Positions 43,001 to 50,783 of a stretch of DNA of 64,000 nt are shown here, piece by piece (the stretch's first letter is position 1; each line of letters begins with the position of its first letter). The DNA comes from UBA1794 sp031552405 (GTDB taxonomy: Bacteria > Bacteroidota > Bacteroidia > Bacteroidales > Bacteroidaceae). The position numbers and the translations under genes are program-made. The DNA lies in assembly GCA_031552405.1 (NCBI GenBank), contig JAVBMN010000010.1, positions 1 to 64,000 on the forward strand, read 5' to 3'. The notes under the pieces are model-generated. The model was not told where the DNA came from. It did not search any database and saw only the letters and a program-made list of their open reading frames with translations.

Positions 43001-44106
43001 AACGCTTGATCCCAGTCTTTCCATACAGGTTCGCGACCTTGCTTGCGGAGCATGAGGGCGACTTGGGTGGCGGTACGGTCGTCGCTGACGTGGAATTGTT
43101 CCAGGGTTTGGGGGTAAGAGAAGTAGCCACCGGGCTCTGTTTTGCTTTCGGCGCTCATGGTGGTGACGCCGAGGGTGGCCATCTGGTCGCGGAAGAGGGG
43201 GAGCTCGCGGGTGGAGTAGGAAATGTCTACGTCGCGGTCGAAGATGCGGAAGGCGAAGGTGAGTTGGGCCAGTTCCTTGTCAGTCATGAGGACGTTGGGC
43301 TGGAAGCCTCCGTTCTCGGCGGCGCGCATGCGGGGGAAGTTGACGCTGTATTTGGTTTTCCAGTAATGCCTTTGCAGGTAGCGGAGGTGGTAGGCCATCA
43401 GGGTCATGTCTGTACGCCAGTCTTCGAGGCCTACGAGTACACCCATACCGATGGAGTGGACTCCGGCTTGTCCCATGCGGTCGAAGCCGTTGACACGCCA
43501 TTCAAAGTCGGCTTTCATGCCGCGGGGGTGGTATACGTTGTAGCGTTCGCGGTGGTAGGTTTCCTGAAAGCAGATGACACCGTTCAGGCCGTGCTCGGTG
43601 AGCAGGTGATATTCCTCGGCGCTGAGGGGCATGACTTCTATTTTCAGATTGCTGAAATAGGGGCGGGCCAGGTCGAGGGCTTTGGCCAGGTAGTCTACTC
43701 CGGCCTTGTGTGGGTTCTCTCCGGTGACAAGGAGGAGGTTTTCAAAAGGGGCCAGCTTCTTGATGGCTTTGTATTCATTGACCATCTCTTCCTCGGTGAG
43801 GATGGTACGCTTGCTGTGGTTGGAGGAGTTGAAACCGCAATATACACAGCTGTTTGTACAAGAGTTTGTCAGGTACAAAGGTACGAACATCTGCATGGTT
43901 TTACCGAAACGGGCAAGGGTGTAGCGTTGGCTGAGCTGTGCCATGGTCTCCAGATAAGGTTCGGCAGCAGGTGAAATCAAAGCCATGAAATCATCTACAT
44001 CCGGGTGCTCTTTGGTGAGCGCGCGCTGTACATCAGCCGCAGTTTTGGAAAGGATGGCCGTTGTGGTCGCCTCCCAGGATATTTGTTTTAATTCGTCGCT
44101 GAACAT
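42982..44106 (-). CDS. thiH: 2-iminoacetate synthase (ThiH), radical SAM
   Basis: A 374-residue tyrosine lyase that gives dehydroglycine for the thiazole ring. The radical SAM cluster motif is CTNSCVYC (C83, C87, C90). LLLVTGENPHKAGVDYL, ICFQETYHRERYNVYHPRG and GMGVLVGLEDWRTDM follow. The C-terminus ends FCVGAD, and the VGAD-stop is encoded by the arm of a REP element. Together with ThiG and ThiS it belongs to the anaerobic thiazole route. Confidence 0.95.
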   Translation of the reverse strand: MFSDELKQISWEATTTAILSKTAADVQRALTKEHPDVDDFMALISPAAEPYLETMAQLSQRYTLARFGKTMQMFVPLYLTNSCTNSCVYCGFNSSNHSKRTILTEEEMVNEYKAIKKLAPFENLLLVTGENPHKAGVDYLAKALDLARPYFSNLKIEVMPLSAEEYHLLTEHGLNGVICFQETYHRERYNVYHPRGMKADFEWRVNGFDRMGQAGVHSIGMGVLVGLEDWRTDMTLMAYHLRYLQRHYWKTKYSVNFPRMRAAENGGFQPNVLMTDKELAQLTFAFRIFDRDVDISYSTRELPLFRDQMATLGVTTMSAESKTEPGGYFSYPQTLEQFHVSDDRTATQVALMLRKQGREPVWKDWDQAFCVGAD

Positions 44107-44127
44107 ATTGTTGTTTCATTTTTATAA

Positions 44128-44229
44128 GAAGGCTATATCCTGTAGGGGCGGATTGAATCCGCCCGGTATGCTGTGACTAAATAGTATTCGGCGGGCGGAT
44201 TCAATCCGCCCCTACAGGATATAGCCTTC
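44128..44229. repeat. REP hairpin pair with 38-base perfect arms, abutting the RAYT gene
   Basis: Left arm 44128-44165 begins GAAGGCTATATCCTGTAGGG. The right arm 44192-44229 is its exact reverse complement. The arm tip overlaps the RAYT stop codon. It is the longest and most perfect copy in the window, as expected for the copy nearest its transposase. Most of the gap between thiH and RAYT is this element. Confidence 0.93.
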
Positions 44230-44779
44230 ATTTATAATAGGTATCATCAGTCCATCGCTCCGGATTACTTAGAATATAATTCCGAATCTCTTGATAAGAG
44301 GGGTAACTTCGGATGATATGTTCGTAATAATTTCGTTGCCAAATGGATGAATTCTTATTTAAAGTGGTGCGTATTTGTTTGGTGATAGCTGATTTGAAGC
44401 CTCGTACCATAGCACCAATAGTATGCGAACAATGGAGGGGTGGATTAGATTCATCTGCATCATTATTGTTGACGGGCGAATTCAATTCGCCCCTACTGTC
44501 AAGGATCTCCACTATAAAATGAATATGATTGGGCATAATAACATATTCATGAATTTGCATATTGGGACGTACTTCCGATGTATGTAGCAATTCTTCTTTT
44601 ACAAGTTTTCCAAGTGTGTTTAGTATCATTTCTCGGTCCACTATATGGCCAAATATACACTTTTTATCTTGTGCACATAATGTAATAAAGTAACAGCCTT
44701 CCGCAGAATAATCATATTTATACAGACGGACTGTTTTACGACTTGGCAACTTTACTTCCGAAGGAGTTTCCTGTGTCAT
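44228..44779 (-). CDS. REP-associated tyrosine transposase (RAYT), Y1/HUH family
   Basis: A 183-residue single-strand DNA transposase-like enzyme. The HUH-type metal pair is H85 and H87 in IMPNHIHFIVE. The opening YDYSAEGCYFITLCAQDKK and the tyrosine region WQRNYYEHIIRSYPSYQEIR (Y151/Y152) are typical of RAYTs. Residues 95-103 (SRGELNSPV) are encoded by a REP-like palindrome in the gene. The start ATG overlaps the stop of the upstream gene (ATGA), so translation may be coupled. It interrupts the thiamine operon, between the unknown 186-residue gene and thiH, in the same direction. Confidence 0.93.
   Translation of the reverse strand: MTQETPSEVKLPSRKTVRLYKYDYSAEGCYFITLCAQDKKCIFGHIVDREMILNTLGKLVKEELLHTSEVRPNMQIHEYVIMPNHIHFIVEILDSRGELNSPVNNNDADESNPPLHCSHTIGAMVRGFKSAITKQIRTTLNKNSSIWQRNYYEHIIRSYPSYQEIRNYILSNPERWTDDTYYK
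44471..44496. repeat. REP palindrome inside the RAYT coding sequence
   Basis: GACGGGCGAATTCAATTCGC, continuing CCCTAC: a palindrome of the REP family (minus strand GTAGGGGCGAATTGAATTCG, then CCC). It keeps the reading frame and lies between the HUH motif and the tyrosine of the transposase. Confidence 0.85.
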
Positions 44780-45336
44780 TTTCTCCGACTTTTTTTTAAT
44801 TTCTTATATAGGTTGCGGACGGTGGAGGTAACGGCGGGGGTGTAGTATTCCGGCTCCACGTTCTCCAGGAGGAGGGCAAGCTCGTTCCGTAGGTCGGGTT
44901 CATCTTTGCAGATGTGGTAGGCGTGCTTCAGGAGCAAGGCCTGTACGGCAGCAGCGCGTTGCGGAGAGAGCATCTCGTCCAGGCAATAGTTGAGGAAGTG
45001 CATTTCCTCTTCAGGGAATTGTGCCTGAGCGTTCGAGTCTTTGGGGAGGAAAAGCAAGATGTTTAAGACCATTCTCCGGATGCCTTCGTGGGAGGTGTGC
45101 AGAGCCAGTTGCCGTAGCTCCTCACGCTTTTCCGTAAAGAGGGCGGGCAGCTTGTACGACACTTTTTCCACTGCCCACCAAGCATGATGGGCGGTTTTGG
45201 TATCGGCATCTGAAGTGATGGCATACAGTTCCGGAAACAATGCCGGTGCAGCCGTTACACGATCCACTATATGGTCGATCGTGTAGCGGTGCAGGGCACT
45301 GGCGGAGAGTATCTCGTATAACGACTTGTCTTCCAT
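44776..45336 (-). CDS. Uncharacterised helical protein in the thiamine operon
   Basis: A 186-residue, probably all-helical soluble protein with no signal peptide. The pattern AHHAWWAVEKVSYKLPALFT, EGIRRMVLNILLFLP, LNYCLDEMLSPQRAAAVQAL resembles HEAT-like repeats of about 35-40 residues. I do not recognise a family. It lies 10 bases after thiC and overlaps the RAYT start by 4 bases, so it is within the operon. The C-terminus is very basic (LYKKLKKSRRK). A role in thiamine metabolism is suggested only by position. Confidence 0.7.
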   Translation of the reverse strand: MEDKSLYEILSASALHRYTIDHIVDRVTAAPALFPELYAITSDADTKTAHHAWWAVEKVSYKLPALFTEKREELRQLALHTSHEGIRRMVLNILLFLPKDSNAQAQFPEEEMHFLNYCLDEMLSPQRAAAVQALLLKHAYHICKDEPDLRNELALLLENVEPEYYTPAVTSTVRNLYKKLKKSRRK

Positions 45337-45346
45337 TTAGAGCGGG

Positions 45347-47041
45347 TTACTTGCCACAGTCTTTCAAGTCGCGGCTCAGCTTCATGGCGCAGAAGTTGGG
45401 ACCGCACATGGTGCAGTATTCGCCGTCTTCGTGGTGTCCGGCTTTGAAGTATTCCTGTGCACGTTCGGGGTCGAGGCTTAGGTTGAACTGATCCTTCCAG
45501 CGGAACTCGTAGCGTGCTTTGGACAGGGCATTGTCACGTACGGCGGCACCGGGATGACCTTTGGCCAAGTCGGCGGCATGAGCGGCTATCTTATAGGTAA
45601 TTACACCTACGCGTACATCTTCGCGGTTGGGCAGGCCGAGGTGCTCCTTGGGGGTTACGTAGCACAGCATGGCGGTACCCAGCCAGCCGATTTGTGCGGC
45701 ACCGATGGCGGAGGTGATGTGGTCATAACCGGGGGCAATGTCCGTCACCAACGGGCCGAGGGTATAGAACGGGGCATTGTGACACTTCTCAATCTGACGC
45801 TGCATATTCTCCTGGATCTTATGCATGGGCACATGGCCAGGGCCTTCGATAAAGGCTTGTACGTTCTTGTCCCAGGAGCGAAGTACGAGCTCACCCAAAG
45901 TGTCCAGTTCGGCAAACTGTGCTTCATCGTTGGCATCGTAGGTAGAACCGGGGCGCAGACCGTCGCCCAGTGATACGGCTACGTCATACTGTGCCAGGAT
46001 GTCGCAAATCTCATCGAAATGCTCATACAAGAAACTCTCTTGGTTGTGCACCAGGCACCACTTGCTCATGATGCTTCCGCCACGGCTTACGATACCGCAC
46101 AGGCGTTTGTTGGCCAGGTGTACATTGTGAAGGCGGATGCCGGCATGGATGGTGAAGTAGTCTACCCCTTGTTCACACTGCTCAATGAGGGTGTCGCGGT
46201 AAATCTCCCAGGTAAGGTCTTCTACCTTGCCGTCCACCTTTTCCAGCGCCTGATAGATAGGCACAGTGCCTACGGGTACAGGGCAGTTGCGTACGATCCA
46301 CTCACGTGTTTCGTGGATGTTGTTGCCGGTGGAGAGGTCCATCAGCGTGTCTCCGCCCCAGCGGCAGCTCCAGATGGATTTCTCTACTTCTTCTTCAATA
46401 CCGGAGCTGGTGGCAGAATTACCGATATTGGTATTGATCTTTACCAGGAAGTTGCGACCGATAATCATCGGTTCTGCCTCCGGGTGGTTGATGTTGGCGG
46501 GCAGTACGGCACGTCCGGCAGCTATCTCATCGCGCACAAACTCCGGAGTGATGTGGGTGTCGATGCCCAGCTCGCGGCAGTTCATGTTCTCACGGATGGC
46601 TACGTACTCCATCTCCGGGGTTACAATGCCTTGTTTGGCGTAGTACATCTGCGAGATCTGTGCCCCCTCTTTGGCGCGGTAAGGAAGAGCGATATGCTCA
46701 AAACGGAGGTGATCCAGCGAGGCGTCATCGCGGCGCATACGGCCGTATTCGGAGGTGATTTCCACCAGTTGCTCCACATCACCGCGTTTCACGATCCATT
46801 CTTCGCGCAAGCGGGGAAGACCTTTCTTCAGGTCGATCTCTGCCTGCGGGTCACTGAAGGGACCGCTGGTATCATAGATGAACACATCCGGGTTTTCGGT
46901 CATCTGTTTCTCTCCATTCTTAACTTCCACGGTGGGCATCTGCTTAACTTTGCGCATGGCCACGAAGAGTTCCGGGAAAAGGGTTCCCTGGATGTATACT
47001 TTCTCGCTGTTGGGGAAAGGGGTACGGGTAATTTGTTCCAT
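45347..47041 (-). CDS. thiC: Phosphomethylpyrimidine synthase (ThiC), radical SAM
   Basis: A 564-residue enzyme that turns aminoimidazole ribotide into the pyrimidine of thiamine. The C-terminal cluster motif CTMCGPNFC gives C543, C546 and C551 (CxxCx4C). GNSATSSGIEEEVEKSIWSC and MDLSTGNNIHETREWIVRNC are classic ThiC segments, and EGPGHVPMHKIQENMQ is intact. It follows thiG by 11 bases. Confidence 0.97.
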   Translation of the reverse strand: MEQITRTPFPNSEKVYIQGTLFPELFVAMRKVKQMPTVEVKNGEKQMTENPDVFIYDTSGPFSDPQAEIDLKKGLPRLREEWIVKRGDVEQLVEITSEYGRMRRDDASLDHLRFEHIALPYRAKEGAQISQMYYAKQGIVTPEMEYVAIRENMNCRELGIDTHITPEFVRDEIAAGRAVLPANINHPEAEPMIIGRNFLVKINTNIGNSATSSGIEEEVEKSIWSCRWGGDTLMDLSTGNNIHETREWIVRNCPVPVGTVPIYQALEKVDGKVEDLTWEIYRDTLIEQCEQGVDYFTIHAGIRLHNVHLANKRLCGIVSRGGSIMSKWCLVHNQESFLYEHFDEICDILAQYDVAVSLGDGLRPGSTYDANDEAQFAELDTLGELVLRSWDKNVQAFIEGPGHVPMHKIQENMQRQIEKCHNAPFYTLGPLVTDIAPGYDHITSAIGAAQIGWLGTAMLCYVTPKEHLGLPNREDVRVGVITYKIAAHAADLAKGHPGAAVRDNALSKARYEFRWKDQFNLSLDPERAQEYFKAGHHEDGEYCTMCGPNFCAMKLSRDLKDCGK

Positions 47042-47052
47042 AATGAGTTATA

Positions 47053-47823
47053 TTAATCGTTTAAAAATGCGGTGAGGGGTGAGCTGGCAGAGGCTATGAT
47101 GCCTACGCTGCCCAGGCCGGATTCGTAGGCGGTGCGCCCTGCTTCTACGGCTTTTCGGAAGGCTTCAGCCATGGCAATGGGGTTGCCTGCCACGGCGATG
47201 GCGGTATTTACCAATACGGCATCTGCACCCATTTCCATGGCTTCGGCGGCATGGCTGGGAGCACCGATACCGGCGTCTACCACGACGGGGACATTGCTTT
47301 GCTCAATGATGATGCGGATAAAATCGCGGGTACAAAGGCCTTTGTTGCTGCCAATGGGGGCGGCAAGGGGCATGACGGTGGCCGCACCGGCTTCTTCCAG
47401 TTGCTTGCAGAGCACAGGATCAGCCTGGCAATAGGGGAGCACGGTGAAACCGAGTTTTACGAGTTGCTCGGTGGCGCGAAGGGTTTCGCACGAGTCGGGC
47501 AACAGGTAGCGGGGATCGGGGTGGATCTCCAGCTTCAGCCATTTAGTACCGAAGGCTTCGGCAGCCAGTTGTGCGGCGAAGACGGCTTCTTCGGCGTTAC
47601 GGGCTCCAGAGGTGTTGGGCAGGAGCTGAATGTGGGGGTGGGCGATGTGACGTAGCATGTCGTCGTCCTGGTTGTCCAGGTCGATGCGCTTCATGGCTAC
47701 GGTGACCATCTCCGTACCGGAGGCGAGGATGGATTGCTCCATCAGGTCGTTGGAACTGAATTTTCCTGTTCCGAGGAATAGGCGTGAGTGGAACTCGCGG
47801 CCGGCAATGAGGAGGTTGCTCAT
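47053..47823 (-). CDS. thiG: Thiazole synthase (ThiG)
   Basis: A 256-residue TIM barrel that makes the thiazole ring from deoxyxylulose phosphate, ThiS-thiocarboxylate and dehydroglycine. RLFLGTGKFSSNDLMEQSIL opens the protein, WLKLEIHPDPRYLLPD carries the active-site lysine, and VVDAGIGAPSHAAEAMEMGA plus DAVLVNTAIAVAGNP form the phosphate site. It is separated from thiE by a 470-base gap of repeats, so an internal break in the operon is possible. Confidence 0.96.
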   Translation of the reverse strand: MSNLLIAGREFHSRLFLGTGKFSSNDLMEQSILASGTEMVTVAMKRIDLDNQDDDMLRHIAHPHIQLLPNTSGARNAEEAVFAAQLAAEAFGTKWLKLEIHPDPRYLLPDSCETLRATEQLVKLGFTVLPYCQADPVLCKQLEEAGAATVMPLAAPIGSNKGLCTRDFIRIIIEQSNVPVVVDAGIGAPSHAAEAMEMGADAVLVNTAIAVAGNPIAMAEAFRKAVEAGRTAYESGLGSVGIIASASSPLTAFLND

Positions 47824-47854
47824 ATTGGTTTTATATTTATTATTTTTTTTGTTG

Positions 47855-48240
47855 TCACTTTTCTTGGCGCAAGAAAAGTAACCAAAAGAACATTTCCGCT
47901 GTGTCCTCTACGCTACTTCGCTTGCCCCTCGGTCACTGAGCAGAAGAACTCGCTGCGCTCAAACAGCTTCTGCTCTGGTCGTTCCCGCCGGGCGGCGCTG
48001 CGTTTTACGCTGCGATGACAAGGCGGGGTACGCTCTTCGAGCGTTTTACGGACGTCATAGAGGGCTGACGCATAGAGGGTGGGCGTCATTGAGGGTTGAC
48101 GACATCATTGGTAGGGGCAGGCCTTGCGCCTGCCCATGTTTTTGAGCCGTTCGGCGGGATGTTAGGCATCCCGCTGTTGGCAAATGGGGATGTCTTGCAT
48201 CCCCATCAATGCGTAGCCCTTTGTTCTTCTGTTTTTCTCC
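47855..48240. repeat. Long inverted repeat, left arm
   Basis: This fills most of the gap between thiG and thiE. It opens with GTCACTTTTCTTGGCGCAAG, followed by AAAAGTAACC, and runs through GTCACTGAGCAGAAGAACTC and GACGTCATAGAGGGCTGACG. It also holds three TTGC- or TTAGG-looped hairpins: GTAGGGGCAGGCCTTGCGCC-TGCCC (48111-48135), GCGGGATGTTAGGCATCCCGC-type (48154-48174), and TGGGGATGTCTTGCATCCCC-A (48185-48205). The inverse copy is at 53360-53710. No gene is recognised. Confidence 0.88.
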
Positions 48241-48256
48241 AGTGGTGGCTATATCT

Positions 48257-48332
48257 TGTAGGGGCGGATTGCATACGCCCGCTGAATACTATTTCATTTA
48301 TTATATGCCGGGCGGATGCAATCCGCCCCTAC
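48257..48332. repeat. REP hairpin pair at the 3' end of thiE
   Basis: Left palindrome GTAGGGGCGGATTGCATACG-CCC (48258-48280); right GGGCGGATGCAATCCGCCCC-TAC (48310-48332). The left flank GGCTATATCTTG matches the flank of the copy at 44128, and the loop holds CTGAATACTATTT. The right arm is read as part of thiE. Confidence 0.9.
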
Positions 48333-49004
48333 TTTAGAGATTTTGCGCATTTCCTCTATTGGGTCATCTGCTTGAAGGATGGTGCTGGAAAGGGCAATGC
48401 CATGGGGGCCCGAGCTAAAAATTTTAGCAATGTCATTGACTGTAATGCCGCCGATGGCTACGAGAGGGAGATGGATGCCTTCCTCTTGCATCCGCCTGCT
48501 GAGGGTGGTGTACCCTTCCAAGCCGAGGATGGGGCTGAGGTTCTTCTTTGTGGTGGTGAAGCGGAAGGGGCCGCAGCCGATGTAGGTGGCACCGCTTTCG
48601 TAGTGGTGCAGGATGTCCTCAAAGGTATTGGCGGTTCCACCTATTATATAGGAGTCGCCCAGGAGCTGGCGGGCTTGGCGGATGGGCATGTCGCTCAAGC
48701 CGAGGTGTACGCCGTCGGCATTTAGGTCACGCACCAGTTCGGGGTGGTCATTCAGCAGGAAGAGGGCGTTATACTGGCGGCACAAGGGTTCGATCTGTTG
48801 GGCGGCGGTGAGGAATTCTTTGGGGGTGGCGCCTTTCATACGCAATTGTATCCAGCGGCATCCACCCATCAGGGCGAGGCGGGCGGAGTCCACATAGTTA
48901 TACTGCGCTGTGCAATGGGTGATGAATTGCAGGCGGAAGGCTTCCTGAAAAGTAGCAGCGGGTACTCTCAGTGCATCCGAAACGGCGGGAAAAGGGTAGC
49001 TCAT
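48294..49004 (-). CDS. thiE: Thiamine phosphate synthase (ThiE) with a REP-encoded C-terminal tail
   Basis: A 236-residue TIM barrel from the ATG at 49004, 4 bases after thiS; a GTG at 49019 would overlap thiS. It joins the pyrimidine and thiazole moieties. QLRMKGATPKEF, FLLNDHPELVRDLNADGVHL, GLSDMPIRQARQLLG, YIGCGPFRFTTTKKN and LVAIGGITVNDI are all in place. The last 12 residues, VGADCIRPAYNK, are encoded by the REP arm at 48309-48332; the family normally ends near PIEEMRKIS. The tail is not expected to be part of the fold. Confidence 0.94.
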   Translation of the reverse strand: MSYPFPAVSDALRVPAATFQEAFRLQFITHCTAQYNYVDSARLALMGGCRWIQLRMKGATPKEFLTAAQQIEPLCRQYNALFLLNDHPELVRDLNADGVHLGLSDMPIRQARQLLGDSYIIGGTANTFEDILHHYESGATYIGCGPFRFTTTKKNLSPILGLEGYTTLSRRMQEEGIHLPLVAIGGITVNDIAKIFSSGPHGIALSSTILQADDPIEEMRKISKVGADCIRPAYNK

Positions 49005-49008
49005 GCGA

Positions 49009-49209
49009 TTATCCTCCACAGGCTGCTTTGACTACTACCACCTTGTCGCCTTCGGCAAGGAGGTGTTTTTCCCACTGAGTGCGGGGAATCATCTTATTAC
49101 TCACGGCGATGGCAGTACCTGCTGATTGGAGTTCAAGCTGCTGCGCCAGCACATGGAGCGTGGCATTATCGGGCAGCTGCACCGGTTTATTATTGACTTC
49201 TACTTGCAT
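49009..49209 (-). CDS. thiS: Sulfur-carrier protein ThiS
   Basis: A 66-residue ubiquitin-fold protein from the ATG at 49209 (MQVEVNNKPVQLPDNATLHV), preceded by AAGGA. The frame is open to 49233, but the first strand begins at the second methionine. It ends in CGG, the Gly-Gly tail that ThiF adenylates. It is the first gene after the TPP riboswitch. Confidence 0.94.
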   Translation of the reverse strand: MQVEVNNKPVQLPDNATLHVLAQQLELQSAGTAIAVSNKMIPRTQWEKHLLAEGDKVVVVKAACGG

Positions 49210-49302
49210 ATTGTTTATCCTTATGGAACACATCTGTCAATTACGAATGCGATACACAAAGCAGAGAAACCGAAAAAGAGTGGGAGAGAAATGCGTGTGA
49301 AA

Positions 49303-49388
49303 CAATCCCTTCGGCAGCATGATCTGCATCAGGTTCACAGGGTATAATCTCAGCCCGTCTTAATATGGTAGCGGACACCCCTTTGTTT
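49303..49388 (-). ncRNA. TPP riboswitch (THI element)
   Basis: On the minus strand the aptamer core is clear: AAAGGGGTGTCC, then GGCTGAGATTATACCCTGTG, AACCTGAT, and GCTGCCGAAGGGA at the 3' end. CTGAGA binds the pyrimidine and the GAACCTGAT/TGCCG region the pyrophosphate. It lies about 95 bases before thiS and should repress the operon when thiamine diphosphate is plentiful. Confidence 0.97.
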
Positions 49389-49396
49389 ATCTGAGA

Positions 49397-49404
49397 CAAA
49401 GATA
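49397..49404 (-). promoter_or_regulatory. Promoter -7 element of the thiamine operon
   Basis: TATCTTTG on the minus strand, about 9 bases upstream of the riboswitch. No -33 was found at 19-21 bases. Confidence 0.6.
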
Positions 49405-49494
49405 CTACAAGAAAATGAGATTGCAGGCAATTCGCAAAAAGAAAGTGCGGACAGGCAGTTCTCCAGTCTTCTTTTTATACTATCATGCCTATAA

Positions 49495-49509
49495 CCTGTA
49501 TTATTCATA
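49495..49509. repeat. Partial copy of the end of the 174-base element
   Basis: CCTGTATTATTCATA is identical to the first 15 bases of the element at 20507. It lies right after the stop of the beta-propeller gene. No second end is seen nearby. Confidence 0.45.
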
Positions 49510-50652
49510 TTATAACCGAGAGTTTTCTTTCAGCTTAAATAGGATAATAATAGGATTATCATCCTCAGAAGTTGCATTCACTATAGTGGTAATCTCATTT
49601 TTATAATGAATATAATCGGCATCGATGTGTTTCATATTGTTTTCTAATTGATAGGCTAGCTGGCCAGGCTCATAGTTGCCAATCATATAACCATCAGGCT
49701 GATACAACAAAAATACGTTAGTCCCTATATCGCCTAATTGTTTCATTACATATCCATCATAGACATTGCATGCCTCTGTTTCTTTATTAAAAAAAGCATA
49801 TTTGAAAGACTTTTTGTCCACATAAGTCACAATAACATGATTATTCGTTTGATCTATATCGCAAATGCCCCTGATAATATTGCCTTCTTCTCCTCTGGGC
49901 TTTGGTTCAAATGTAAATCTCTGATCAAACGAAATCTTATATTTCGGTATTACCTGATCTCCTTTTATTTCATGAATGACATCTGTATAAGGATAAGTGA
50001 AAAGACAAGAAGAAGGTCCTACTGCCAGTTGTTTCATCATCATGACATGTTCTATATTAGGACCCAGTTTTTCGGAATATATACATTTCTCTATTTTTTT
50101 GCGATCCATATCATAAATAGATAATTGAAGGGGTTTCGATTCACCTATCCAGTAGTTATGAGTCATATAAATATATCCATTCTGATAATTCATATCAAAA
50201 ACCCATGTCTTTAATGGAGCAGATTCTATTTCAGAGAGATCTTTATTATAACAAATAATTTTTCTCAATTCGTTGTCTAATATCCAAATATTCTCACCAG
50301 CAACAATAAAAGAGTGAATTTTTACATATTCACCAGGACCCTGACCCACTTTATCAAGACTATTTATAAACCGGCCTTCCCTGCTAAATATATGGATTAA
50401 ATTAGATTTCTTATCAAGAATATAAAACTGATTATTTGCAAAAATAATCCTGGAGATGTTACTAATCAGACATTCGTCTGACGTTTCTAAAGGAATAAAA
50501 CTTATTTCCCCTTCAATATCATTCGTTAAATCATAATACGTTTCCTTTTCGCTAACCTTAATTTTAATATCTGTAAGCTCAGAATTCTGACTTGTTTCAT
50601 TACATGCACTCAATAGGGATGTGATGAAAAATAAAATGAAGAATTTATTCAT
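49510..50652 (-). CDS. 6-bladed beta-propeller lipoprotein, AT-rich
   Basis: A 380-residue lipoprotein from the ATG at 50652 (MNKFFILFFITSLLSACNET), lipobox cysteine C17. The body shows propeller blades of the Bacteroidetes 6-bladed type: FIPLETSDECLISNISRIIF, NQFYILDKKSNLIHIFSREG, FINSLDKVGQGPGEY and ENIWILDNELRKIICYNK. The function of the family is unknown. Its base and codon use are far richer in A and T than those of all neighbours, which suggests acquisition from elsewhere. It lies between the riboswitch region and the HU/VapE module. Confidence 0.85.
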   Translation of the reverse strand: MNKFFILFFITSLLSACNETSQNSELTDIKIKVSEKETYYDLTNDIEGEISFIPLETSDECLISNISRIIFANNQFYILDKKSNLIHIFSREGRFINSLDKVGQGPGEYVKIHSFIVAGENIWILDNELRKIICYNKDLSEIESAPLKTWVFDMNYQNGYIYMTHNYWIGESKPLQLSIYDMDRKKIEKCIYSEKLGPNIEHVMMMKQLAVGPSSCLFTYPYTDVIHEIKGDQVIPKYKISFDQRFTFEPKPRGEEGNIIRGICDIDQTNNHVIVTYVDKKSFKYAFFNKETEACNVYDGYVMKQLGDIGTNVFLLYQPDGYMIGNYEPGQLAYQLENNMKHIDADYIHYKNEITTIVNATSEDDNPIIILFKLKENSRL

Positions 50653-50734
50653 AGTGTTCAAATATATACTAAACAGTTTTATTGTATCACCTCCCTTCAC
50701 CTGTTCATCTCCTCCTGCAAAAGCCTCCGGTAGC

Positions 50735-50783
50735 CGCTTTGCGGGTGAAGGGCCCGTGTGAAGGGTGGGGTTCACCATCCTTC
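50735..50783. repeat. Inverted CCCTTCAC-rich repeat, left copy
   Basis: CGCTTTGCGGGTGAAGGG, then CCCGTGTGAAGGGTGGGG and TTCACCATC. The reverse complement, with small changes, lies at 53036-53089. It begins at the stop codon of the HU-like gene. GTGAAGGG occurs twice here and three times in the other copy. Confidence 0.75.

Noticed and set aside
42853..43974. Long open frame (373 codons) on the plus strand opposite thiH
   Set aside because: It starts in thiF, runs through the REP pair and is antisense to ThiH. It contains the REP translation and no domain.
44228..44779. IS200/IS605 insertion sequence
   Set aside because: The transposase belongs to the RAYT branch, and REP pairs rather than typical IS200 ends flank it. 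No tnpB is present.
46019..47056. Long open frame (345 codons) on the plus strand opposite thiC
   Set aside because: It is antisense to a complete ThiC with its cysteine motif in place and shows no protein family pattern.
48096..48725. Open frame of 209 codons across the thiG-thiE gap and thiE
   Set aside because: It translates repeat and REP sequence and then runs antisense to ThiE.
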